Below are positions 7,501 through 14,217 of a stretch of DNA of 16,307 nt, piece by piece. A program made the position numbers and the translations under genes. Numbering within the stretch: position 1 is the first letter of the stretch; each line of letters opens with the position of its first letter. This stretch comes from Bacteroidales bacterium (GTDB lineage Bacteria > Bacteroidota > Bacteroidia > Bacteroidales > UBA932): assembly GCA_016291185.1 (NCBI GenBank), contig JAEFAI010000040.1, forward strand, positions 1 through 16,307, read 5' to 3'. Under the pieces are notes generated by a model, which ran no database searches, was not told the DNA's origin, and worked only from the letters and a program-made list of their open reading frames with translations.

Positions 7501-7507
7501 CGAAAAA

Positions 7508-8680
7508 TCAGAATACCTTCAGCGCGGCCAGCGAATAGTGGTACTCCCGCTCGGCATCCAGCGTCTGCTCGAGCGCTTCGTAGTACAGATCGTTCTCAAC
7601 GAGGTAGTCCACCATGGAGATTTCGCCCCGCGTCAGTGCGGAAAGCAGGTAGTCCCGGTAGTCCGAGTCCGTGAGGGATTCGCGCAGCAGCTCGGCATTG
7701 GCCCGGTTGGCGCCGGCCTGGCGGTAGCTGTCGCGAAGCTGCTCATAGAAAGCTTGTTCGGCGGCTTTCTGCCGGGATTCGGCGGCCGCGACCCCCGCGC
7801 GGGAGCGCTTGACTTTGTTGGCGCCGCTCCAGAGCGGAATGCTCACGCCGACGGTCACGCCGCGGAACTTCTCTTCGGTCTGGATTTCACTCATGTAGCC
7901 CACCGTCAGTTCCGGCATCCAGGCCATCTTGTCGATGGTGAGCTGCCGCGCTCCGAGGCTGACTTCCTGCCGGACATAGCCCAGCACGGGGTTCTTGTCG
8001 GACGCCTCGGCGAACCAGGTCTCGAAGTCTGCGGGGAGGGTATCGTCGAGGTCATAGGCCGTCAGGGCCACGTCGGGATCCTTCCCGCCGTTCAGGGCAC
8101 GCAGGCGGGCGAGCAGGGATTCGCGCTCGCTCGCCGCGAGGTTCCGCTTTCCCAGGACAGATGCATAATGAAGTTTGGTCTTGTTCAGGTCCAGGATGTT
8201 GGCGCCGCCGGCCTCGAGCCGCCGCTCATAGGCGCGGACGAGGGTAGCGGAGCGCTCCAGGTGGTCGTCCAGTTCCTGCAGGAGCTGGGCGTAATAGATC
8301 AGGTCGATGCAGCATTTGCGCGCTTCCTGCAGCAGTTCCAGGCGCTGGGCGCGGTATTTCAGGACCGACAGCTGGTTCAGGTCGGCCGTCTTGCCTGCGC
8401 GCTGGCCGGTCAGGGTGGGGAGGTCGAAGGACTGCGTCACGCGCAGGTCGTGTCGGTTCCCGATGCCGGCGGCCCCCCAGAGGTAGTTGAATTCCACTTC
8501 CGGGTCCGCGAGCAGGGCCTCCGAGCGGTTTGTCAGCTTCTCCTCATCCAGCGCGGCTGCGGCCGCCTGGAGCTCGGGATTGTTGCGCTCGATCTCCCGG
8601 AGCACCGTTTCCACGGCGCCCTGGGCAAAGCTGTGGATGCTGCCGCACAGGCAGAGGACGATCAGGCAGATTCTTCTCAT
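7508..8680 (-). CDS. TolC family outer-membrane efflux protein (CusC/CzcC-like)
   Basis: A 390-residue outer-membrane channel of the tripartite exporter encoded with it. A signal peptide ends near residue 20 (MRRICLIVLCLCGSIHSFAQ). The mature protein shows the TolC internal duplication. Two halves contain long helical stretches (NPELQAAAAALDEEKLTNR, 34-52; the coiled-coil region near 100-190; and SRAGVAAAESRQKAAEQAFYEQLRDSYRQA in the second half). Each half has short beta segments (VEFNYLWGAAG; FRGVTVGVSIPLWSGANK). There is no lipobox cysteine, unlike many CusC proteins. It is somewhat shorter than usual (about 410-480). The ATG overlaps the stop of the RND pump gene by 4 bp, which fixes the start and argues for coupled translation. 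The GT2 gene follows 21 bp downstream. Confidence 0.93.
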   Translation of the reverse strand: MRRICLIVLCLCGSIHSFAQGAVETVLREIERNNPELQAAAAALDEEKLTNRSEALLADPEVEFNYLWGAAGIGNRHDLRVTQSFDLPTLTGQRAGKTADLNQLSVLKYRAQRLELLQEARKCCIDLIYYAQLLQELDDHLERSATLVRAYERRLEAGGANILDLNKTKLHYASVLGKRNLAASERESLLARLRALNGGKDPDVALTAYDLDDTLPADFETWFAEASDKNPVLGYVRQEVSLGARQLTIDKMAWMPELTVGYMSEIQTEEKFRGVTVGVSIPLWSGANKVKRSRAGVAAAESRQKAAEQAFYEQLRDSYRQAGANRANAELLRESLTDSDYRDYLLSALTRGEISMVDYLVENDLYYEALEQTLDAEREYHYSLAALKVF

Positions 8681-11600
8681 TGGGCCTTATTCTTGTTCGT
8701 GACGAGGTACATGATAGGGATGACGAAGCCGTTCAGCAGCGTCGAGGACAGCAAGCCGCCCAGGATGACCTGGGCCATCGGGGACTGGATCTCGTTGCCC
8801 GGCAAGTCGCCGCCCAGGGCCAGCGGCAGCAGCGCCAGCGCGGAGGTGACGGCCGTCATCAGGATGGGGTTGAGCCGGTCCAGCGAGCCGTTCAGGACGG
8901 TCTCGACGGGGGAGAGGCCCTGCGCGGCGAGCGCGTTGTAGCGGTCAATCAGGAGCATGCCGTTGCGCGTGGCGATGCCGAACAGGGAGATGAAGCCGAT
9001 GATGGCAGGGATGCTCAGGATGCCGCCGGTGCAGAAGACCGTCACCACGCCGCCGATCAGCGCGAGGGGCAGGTTCAGCAGCACGGTCAGGGACTGGGCG
9101 GCGTTCTTGAATTCGCCCTGCAAGAGCATGAATATCAGCAGGATGCTGAAAATGCTGACCAGCGCGATGGTGCGGGAGGCCCGCTCCTCGCTCTCGAACT
9201 GACCGCCGTATTCGATGCGGTAGTCGTCGGGCAGGGTGACGCTCTCCGCGATCTCCTCGCGGATGGCGGCCACGGCCCGGGCCAGTTCGCCGTTCGTCGC
9301 GTTGCAGGACACGACGAGCTTGCGGCTGAGGTTCTCGCGGTTGATGGTGTTGGGTCCCGCCGAGGAGACGATTTCCGCGACCTGCGAGAGCGGTACCTTG
9401 CCGCCTGCAGGCGTATCGACCATCAGATCGGCGATGCTCTCCATGGTGGCACGGGCGTCGCCTTTTACCTTGAGCGTCAAGTCGAACGCGCGGTTCCCTT
9501 CATAGACGGTCGAGACGGGCTCGCCCTCCAGCATCACGCGGACGAATTCCGCGAACTCCGGGAGCGTGACGCCATAGCGTGCCAGCATTTCGCGACGCGG
9601 AATGATGTTCAGCTCCGGACGCTCCACCTGCTGCTCCACGTTGATGTCGGCGATGCCCGGCACCTCGCTGATGGCGGCCTTGATCTGCTGGCCGATCGCG
9701 TACATCTTGTTCAGGTCGGTGCCGAACACCTTGATGGCGATGTTGGCCTGGGTTCCCGAGAGCATCGCGTCGATTCGGTGCGAGATGGGACCGCCGATCT
9801 CCAGGTTCACGCCCGGCAGCACGGAGAGTTTCTGCCGGACTTCTTCCACCAGCTGCCGTTTGCTCTTGCCCTTCAGCACGAAGGGACATTCGAATTCGGA
9901 GCAGTTGACGCCAAAGGCGTGCTCGTCCAGCTCGGCGCGACCGGTCTTGCGGCCTACGGTCTGGATCTCAGGGATGCTCATCAGCAGCTCCTCCGCCTGG
10001 CGTCCCAGCCGGTCGGATTCTTCGATGGAGATGCCCGGCACGGAGCTCATCGCGATGGTGAAGGACCCTTCGTTGAAGGCCGGCAGGAAGCTGCGGCCCA
10101 GCGAGAAGAACATCGCGAGCGCCATCACGAACAGGCCGCCGACGAGTGCCAGAACGGCTTTTCGGTGCCCGAGCGTCCATTCAAGCGCTCGGGAATAGTA
10201 TTTCTTCAGAGAGCGCACAACGCCCGTCTCGCGGGCTTCCTGCCCATCCTGCATCTCGTGGGCGAGCAGATAGGAGCTCAGCACCGGGGTGAGCGTCAGA
10301 GCGACGAGGGTGGAGGTGCACAGGGAGATGATAAAGGAAATGCCCAGCGGCTTGAGCATGCGCCCTTCCATCCCGGACAGGAAGAAGAGCGGGAGGAAGC
10401 AGGCGATGATGATGAGGGTCGAATTGAGCATCGGCATGCGGACTTCCTTCGAGGCGTCATAGACGACTTGCAGGACGCTCTTGCCCTGGCCGCGCGCCTG
10501 GCGCAGCCGCTTGAAGACATTCTCCACGTCCACGATCGAGTCGTCCACCAGCGAGCCGATGGCGATGGCGATGCCGCCGAGGCTCATCGTATTGACGGTC
10601 AGGCCCATCCAGCGGGTCACCAGCAGGGTTATGAGGATCGAGAGCGGGATGGAGACCAGCGAGATGACGGTGGTTCGAAAGTTCATCAGGAAGAAGAACA
10701 GGACCAGGATGACGAAGATGCCGCCTTCGAGCAGCGATTTCTTCACGTTGCCGATCGAGCCCTCGATGAAGCGGGCCTGGCGGAAGATGTCGGCGTTGAC
10801 GTGCACGTCCGCGGGAAGCACTGCCTGGATGTCGGTGAGCTCGCGGTCGAGCTTGGCCGTGAGATCCAGCGAGGAGGTGTTCGGCTGCTTGGTGACGGTC
10901 AGGAGGACCGCCGGGTGGCCGTCGTTGGAGGCGACGCCGAGCACCGGGGTCTTGGGCCCGGTCTTGACCTCAGCGATGGCTTCCAGGGGGAGGGGAAGTC
11001 CTTTCCGGTCCGTCTTGACGACGGCTTTCTTCAGGAGCTCAATGTCGTCGGTGGAGAGGACGCCGCGGACAATGTACTCGTTGCCAAACTGGTAGAGCGT
11101 GCCGCCCGGGGCGTTCTGGTTCATGCCTTTGACGGCGTCGATGACTTCGTCCATCGCCACGCCGTAGTGGCGCATCCGGCCGGGATCCAGCAGGATCTGG
11201 TATTCTTTGATGTCGCCGCCCATCACGGCCACCTGGGCCACGCCGCCCAGCGACAGCAGGCGGGGCCGGATGGTCCAGTCGGCCAGCGTGCGCAGATCCT
11301 CCAGCGAGGTGGACTCCGCCGTGAGGCCGACGATCATCAGCTCGCCGAGGATGGAGGCCTGGGGGCCAAGGGTGGGATTGCCCACGCCAGGGGGTAGCGC
11401 CTCGCCGACCATCGCGATCTTCTCGCTGACGATCTGGCGGGCCCGGTAAATGTCTGTGCCCCAGTCGAATTCGATGTTGACGATGGAGAAGCCCGTCGTG
11501 GAGGAGGAGCGCACGCGGCGGACGTTGGTGGCGCCGTTGACGGCGGTCTCGATCGGGAAGGTCACGAGGCGCTCAACCTCCTCCGGCGCCATGCCTTCGG

Positions 11601-11784
11601 CTTCCGTCATGACGACGACCGTCGGGGCATTGAGGTCGGGGAAGACGTCCACATCCGCACGGGAGGCCGAGTATAGACCGGCCACCAGGCAGAGGACGGC
11701 CATCACGAGGATGGCGGTCCGGTTATTCAGGGAGAAGGCGATGATCCGGTTCAGGATGCCGTTCTCTTGTTGGATTCTTTCCAT
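8677..11784 (-). CDS. Heavy-metal efflux RND transporter permease (CusA/CzcA-like)
   Basis: A 1035-residue inner-membrane proton/metal antiporter of the HME-RND type, full length for the family. It starts with a cytoplasmic stretch and TM1 (RTAILVMAVLCLVAGLYSA), then the porter domain opening ADVDVFPDLNAPTVVVMTEAEGMAPEEVERLVTFPIE (43-79), which is the CzcA/CusA signature. Transmembrane segments 2-6 lie about 350-530, with the TM4 acidic pair Asp414/Asp415 in GSLVDDSIVDVEN expected to relay protons. The second half repeats the pattern, with TM8-12 near 885-1030 (GGVVTVFCTGGILSIPAIIGFISLFGIATRNGMLL). The cation is not readable with confidence: CusA would export Cu(I)/Ag(I), CzcA Zn/Co/Cd, and the His-rich adaptor fits either. 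The start lies 3 bp after the adaptor stop. Confidence 0.95.
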   Translation of the reverse strand: MERIQQENGILNRIIAFSLNNRTAILVMAVLCLVAGLYSASRADVDVFPDLNAPTVVVMTEAEGMAPEEVERLVTFPIETAVNGATNVRRVRSSSTTGFSIVNIEFDWGTDIYRARQIVSEKIAMVGEALPPGVGNPTLGPQASILGELMIVGLTAESTSLEDLRTLADWTIRPRLLSLGGVAQVAVMGGDIKEYQILLDPGRMRHYGVAMDEVIDAVKGMNQNAPGGTLYQFGNEYIVRGVLSTDDIELLKKAVVKTDRKGLPLPLEAIAEVKTGPKTPVLGVASNDGHPAVLLTVTKQPNTSSLDLTAKLDRELTDIQAVLPADVHVNADIFRQARFIEGSIGNVKKSLLEGGIFVILVLFFFLMNFRTTVISLVSIPLSILITLLVTRWMGLTVNTMSLGGIAIAIGSLVDDSIVDVENVFKRLRQARGQGKSVLQVVYDASKEVRMPMLNSTLIIIACFLPLFFLSGMEGRMLKPLGISFIISLCTSTLVALTLTPVLSSYLLAHEMQDGQEARETGVVRSLKKYYSRALEWTLGHRKAVLALVGGLFVMALAMFFSLGRSFLPAFNEGSFTIAMSSVPGISIEESDRLGRQAEELLMSIPEIQTVGRKTGRAELDEHAFGVNCSEFECPFVLKGKSKRQLVEEVRQKLSVLPGVNLEIGGPISHRIDAMLSGTQANIAIKVFGTDLNKMYAIGQQIKAAISEVPGIADINVEQQVERPELNIIPRREMLARYGVTLPEFAEFVRVMLEGEPVSTVYEGNRAFDLTLKVKGDARATMESIADLMVDTPAGGKVPLSQVAEIVSSAGPNTINRENLSRKLVVSCNATNGELARAVAAIREEIAESVTLPDDYRIEYGGQFESEERASRTIALVSIFSILLIFMLLQGEFKNAAQSLTVLLNLPLALIGGVVTVFCTGGILSIPAIIGFISLFGIATRNGMLLIDRYNALAAQGLSPVETVLNGSLDRLNPILMTAVTSALALLPLALGGDLPGNEIQSPMAQVILGGLLSSTLLNGFVIPIMYLVTNKNKAQ

Positions 11785-11787
11785 ATC

Positions 11788-12924
11788 CTAATGGTTGTGG
11801 CTGTGGCCGGCGGGAACGGCGGCGACGCCGGCGAGTTTGACGTGCATGGCGCCTTCCGTGACGATGAACTCTCCCTCCTGGAGGCCCTGCAGAACGGGTA
11901 CGCGGTGGCCGTCTGACTGTCCGAGGCGGACTTCCCGTTTCTCGAAGCAGTCGTCATCGTCCGCCTTGCGGACAAAGACATAGTGGACGCCCTGGTCCTC
12001 GACGACGGCTGCCAGGGGCACGGCGATGCAGTTCCCGGACACGCTCGTCCGGAGCCAGACATCCACGTAGGAGCCGGACACGAAGCTGCCGCGGTTGTCG
12101 AATTCGAAGATGACCGGGATATAGAAACCGACCTCGGAGCTGCGGCCGTAGCTGACCAGCTTGCCGCCCAGCTCGCTGAGGCTGTAGGTGTTGTCGCTGT
12201 AGGAGGTGGTAAAGGAAGCGTCGCGCACGGAGGCGATGCGGCCGTAGTACTGCTCGGGAACATCCGCCTGCAGGCGCAGCCGGCGGTTGCTGCTCACTGT
12301 GGCGATGGGAGTGCCGGTCTCCACGTACTCGCCGCTGCGCACGAGCCAGTTCTTGATGAAGCCGGAGAGCGGGGAAGTGACGGAGAGACCGCCGTCCGCC
12401 GTGGCGTCTGCCGCCAGGGCTTCGTACTCCACCTTGGCGTGTTCGTAGGCCTGGCGGCTCTGGTCCAAGTGGCTCTCGCTCACGATATTGTCCGCGCGCA
12501 GCTGCTGGTCACGCTCGTATTCCTTCTGGGCGGTCTCGAGATTGATCCGGGCTTTAGCGAGCAGGTCGCCCGTGCCGATGTTGCGCGAGGAGATGGTGGC
12601 GATTCGGGCGCCCTGGGCGACGGGCGATCCTTCCGTGAGCCGCCCGAGGCTGACGATGCCTTCGCTCCGGGCGACGACGCTCATCTCGTCACCGGCCGAC
12701 GGGAGGATTTGTCCGCTGGTGCGGATGACCTCGCTGAAGGGGCCGGCGGCGACGCTTTCCACGCGGATGCCCAGCTCCTGCTGGCGCTCGGGGCTGATCT
12801 CGATCCGTCCGTCGTGGTGCTCGTGGGTTTCTTCTTCGTGTTCGTGTTCAAGGCTGCCGGCTTGCATGCGGCAGCCGTTGATGACGGCGCAGAGGGCCAT
12901 CAGGGCAAGTAGAATTCGTTTCAT
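11788..12924 (-). CDS. Periplasmic adaptor (membrane fusion) lipoprotein, CusB/CzcB-like
   Basis: A 378-residue HlyD/RND-MFP adaptor linking the inner-membrane pump to the outer-membrane channel. A lipoprotein signal ends in INGC (lipid Cys18). A His/Glu-rich tail follows (HEHEEETHEHHDG, 27-39) and the protein ends in HSHNH; both could bind metal in the periplasm. The core shows the barrel-sandwich (lipoyl-like) half-motif (VVARSEGIVSLGRLTEGSPVAQG, about 83-105), a helical hairpin (INLETAQKEYERDQQL... HAKVEYEALAA), the second half (VTSPLSGFIKNWLVRSGEYVETGTPIATV) and beta-barrel domains. An ATG at 12936 adds four residues; 12924 is preferred because it gives a standard lipoprotein signal (MKRILLALM) and a normal 19-bp distance from the -7 box. 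It is the first gene of the exporter operon. Confidence 0.93.
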   Translation of the reverse strand: MKRILLALMALCAVINGCRMQAGSLEHEHEEETHEHHDGRIEISPERQQELGIRVESVAAGPFSEVIRTSGQILPSAGDEMSVVARSEGIVSLGRLTEGSPVAQGARIATISSRNIGTGDLLAKARINLETAQKEYERDQQLRADNIVSESHLDQSRQAYEHAKVEYEALAADATADGGLSVTSPLSGFIKNWLVRSGEYVETGTPIATVSSNRRLRLQADVPEQYYGRIASVRDASFTTSYSDNTYSLSELGGKLVSYGRSSEVGFYIPVIFEFDNRGSFVSGSYVDVWLRTSVSGNCIAVPLAAVVEDQGVHYVFVRKADDDDCFEKREVRLGQSDGHRVPVLQGLQEGEFIVTEGAMHVKLAGVAAVPAGHSHNH

Positions 12925-12943
12925 GGGCGCTTCCATTGGGAAG

Positions 12944-12951
12944 CAAAGGTA
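12944..12951 (-). promoter_or_regulatory. -7 promoter box of the metal-efflux operon
   Basis: On the minus strand the sequence is TACCTTTG, an exact TAnnTTTG match, 19 bp before the adaptor ATG at 12924. The position where a -33 box should lie is taken up by a 17-bp palindrome instead of TTTG. Confidence 0.7.
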
Positions 12952-12962
12952 CCGCCTTCTAC

Positions 12963-12979
12963 TTGCAACCGGGTTGCAA
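12963..12979. promoter_or_regulatory. 17-bp palindrome, probable operator of the metal-efflux operon
   Basis: TTGCAACCGGGTTGCAA is a perfect 8-bp inverted repeat around one central base. Its near edge is 11 bp upstream of the -7 box of the adaptor-pump-channel operon, covering about -26 to -42 relative to the expected start and so the -33 region. It lies in the 60-bp gap between the rhodanese-MBL stop and the adaptor gene. This position fits a metal-responsive repressor, or an activator that remodels a poor -33 region. No regulator gene is adjacent and the protein that binds it is unknown. No second copy was found in the window. Confidence 0.7.
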
Positions 12980-12984
12980 ATGCG

Positions 12985-14025
12985 CTATTGCATCTGGCGC
13001 AGGAGCACTTCGATCCCGGGCAGCTGCTCCGGCAGGGAGGAGAGGTCCGTGGTGGAGAAATGGTAGGGGATCAGCACGCGGGGACGGAGCACCTTCGCGG
13101 CCTTGACGCACTGCTCGACGGTCATCGTATAAGGCTGGTTCACAGGTAAGAAGGCGATGTCCACATCCTCGATGGCGGCGAGCTCGGGGATGTCCTCCGT
13201 GTCGCCGGCCACGTAGATGCGCAGGTCCGCGATGTCGAAGACATAGCCGTTGTCGCGACCCTGCGGGTGGAAGCCCGTGTGGCCCTCGGAGTTGTTGTAG
13301 GCCGGGACGACGGCGAACTGGATGCCGCAGGCGAGTTCCCCCTCTTCTCCATTGCCCTGGGCGATGCCGAAGCCCAGCTGCTCCACGCTGCGCGGATTGG
13401 CGATGAGCGTGGTCTTGCCCTCTTCATAGAGGGCGGCGACGGCTTCCTGGTCGAGGTGGTCACCGTGCTCGTGGGTGATGAAGATGGCGTCCGCCTTGGG
13501 GAATTCCTTCGCGTAGTCCGTGGGTTTTCCCAGGCCGCTCACGGGGTCGATATGGATCGTGGCGCCCTGGTAGGAGAGCGCGAGGGTGCCGTGCTTGAGC
13601 AGGGTGATGGCCACGGGGCAGAAGTCCTCCGTGAAAAAAACCTCCACCTCGTAGGTCTGGGTGGGCTTCCCGGCCTCTTTCCAGGCCTCGATGCCGCCCT
13701 TTAGGTTATAGACGGTGTAGCCGGCTTCGGCGAGCTTGCCCGCGGCTTCGGCGCTGCGCCTGCCGGTCCGGCAATAGACGGCGAGGGGAGCCTCCTTGGG
13801 GTACTTTGCCCGGATGCTTTCCAGAAAACCATCGGCCTTCCAGTCGACGTTGGCGGCGTCGCGCAGGTGTCCGGCAGCATATTCTTCCGGGGTGCGGACA
13901 TCTATGATGGCGGGGGTGCCGTTGTAGGCGGTTTTCTCGAACTCATTGACGGTCAGGTCCGTGTAGTTACTGGCGCAGGCAGTGATGCCGATCAAGGACA
14001 GCATGGAGACGAAAACGGTTTTCAT
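12985..14025 (-). CDS. Lipoprotein with rhodanese and metallo-beta-lactamase-fold domains
   Basis: A 346-residue predicted lipoprotein (MKTVFVSMLSLIGITACAS, lipid Cys17), so probably periplasmic or outer-membrane anchored. Residues 22-120 form a rhodanese domain (AIIDVRTPEEYAAGHLRDAANVDW, 39-62) with the active-site loop CRTGRRS starting at Cys85, expected to carry a persulfide. Residues about 140-346 form an MBL-fold hydrolase. Metal motif THEHGDH has His185, His187, Asp189 and His190; later ligands are Asp275 in YVAGDTED and His322 in PYHFS. This half resembles UlaG/UPF0173-type hydrolases rather than glyoxalase II or persulfide dioxygenase. The order rhodanese-then-MBL is the reverse of MBL-rhodanese persulfide dioxygenases. 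It has its own promoter box 23 bp before the ATG and lies upstream of the metal exporter on the same strand. The reaction is unknown. Confidence 0.9.
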   Translation of the reverse strand: MKTVFVSMLSLIGITACASNYTDLTVNEFEKTAYNGTPAIIDVRTPEEYAAGHLRDAANVDWKADGFLESIRAKYPKEAPLAVYCRTGRRSAEAAGKLAEAGYTVYNLKGGIEAWKEAGKPTQTYEVEVFFTEDFCPVAITLLKHGTLALSYQGATIHIDPVSGLGKPTDYAKEFPKADAIFITHEHGDHLDQEAVAALYEEGKTTLIANPRSVEQLGFGIAQGNGEEGELACGIQFAVVPAYNNSEGHTGFHPQGRDNGYVFDIADLRIYVAGDTEDIPELAAIEDVDIAFLPVNQPYTMTVEQCVKAAKVLRPRVLIPYHFSTTDLSSLPEQLPGIEVLLRQMQ

Positions 14026-14048
14026 ATTGGTGTATTTTTTATCATCGA

Positions 14049-14056
14049 CAAATATA
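14049..14056 (-). promoter_or_regulatory. -7 promoter box of the rhodanese-MBL gene
   Basis: The minus strand reads TATATTTG, 23 bp before the ATG at 14025. It is the mirror image of the tRNA-Ser promoter box on the other strand, 19 bp away. Confidence 0.6.
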
Positions 14057-14075
14057 ATAATTTAAAAAAACTTCC

Positions 14076-14083
14076 TATATTTG
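14076..14083 (+). promoter_or_regulatory. -7 promoter box of the tRNA-Ser gene
   Basis: TATATTTG on the plus strand, 11 bp before the first base of the mature tRNA. It forms an inverted repeat with the divergent box at 14049-14056, separated by 19 bp of A/T-rich DNA. Confidence 0.6.
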
Positions 14084-14094
14084 CAGTCCCATTT

Positions 14095-14182
14095 GGAGAG
14101 ATGCTCGAGTGGCTGAAGAGGCACGTCTGGAAAGCGTGTGACCGTCCAAAGCGGTTCCAGGGTTCGAATCCCTGTCTCTCCG
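14095..14182 (+). tRNA. tRNA-Ser (anticodon GGA)
   Basis: An 88-base class II tRNA. Acceptor arms GGAGAGA (14095-14101) and TCTCTCC (14175-14181) pair fully, with discriminator G at 14182. The anticodon stem CACGT/GCGTG encloses loop CTGGAAA, giving anticodon GGA for serine codons UCC/UCU. A long variable arm, as expected for serine, precedes the T-arm CAGGG-TTCGAAT-CCCTG. The 3' CCA is not encoded (CACA follows) and must be added after transcription. It stands alone, with its own -7 box and terminator. Confidence 0.97.
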
Positions 14183-14188
14183 CACAGC

Positions 14189-14217
14189 AACCGCACCGTT
14201 CTGGTGCGGTTTTTTTT
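14189..14217 (+). terminator. Rho-independent terminator of tRNA-Ser
   Basis: A perfect 9-bp stem, AACCGCACC (14189-14197) and GGTGCGGTT (14203-14211), with a 5-base loop and a run of eight T (14210-14217). It begins 7 bp after the tRNA. The T run overlaps the stop codon (TAA, 14216-14218) of the convergent porin gene. On the other strand the hairpin lacks a following T run. Confidence 0.9.

Noticed and set aside
7193..8941. A 582-codon plus-strand open frame
   Set aside because: Antisense to the GT2 5' end and the TolC-like gene; no domain.
8530..11397. A 955-codon plus-strand open frame
   Set aside because: It is fully antisense to the RND pump and channel genes, which have clear family motifs. 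The translation is rich in Asp/Gly/Arg/His with no recognisable domain; it is a by-product of high GC.
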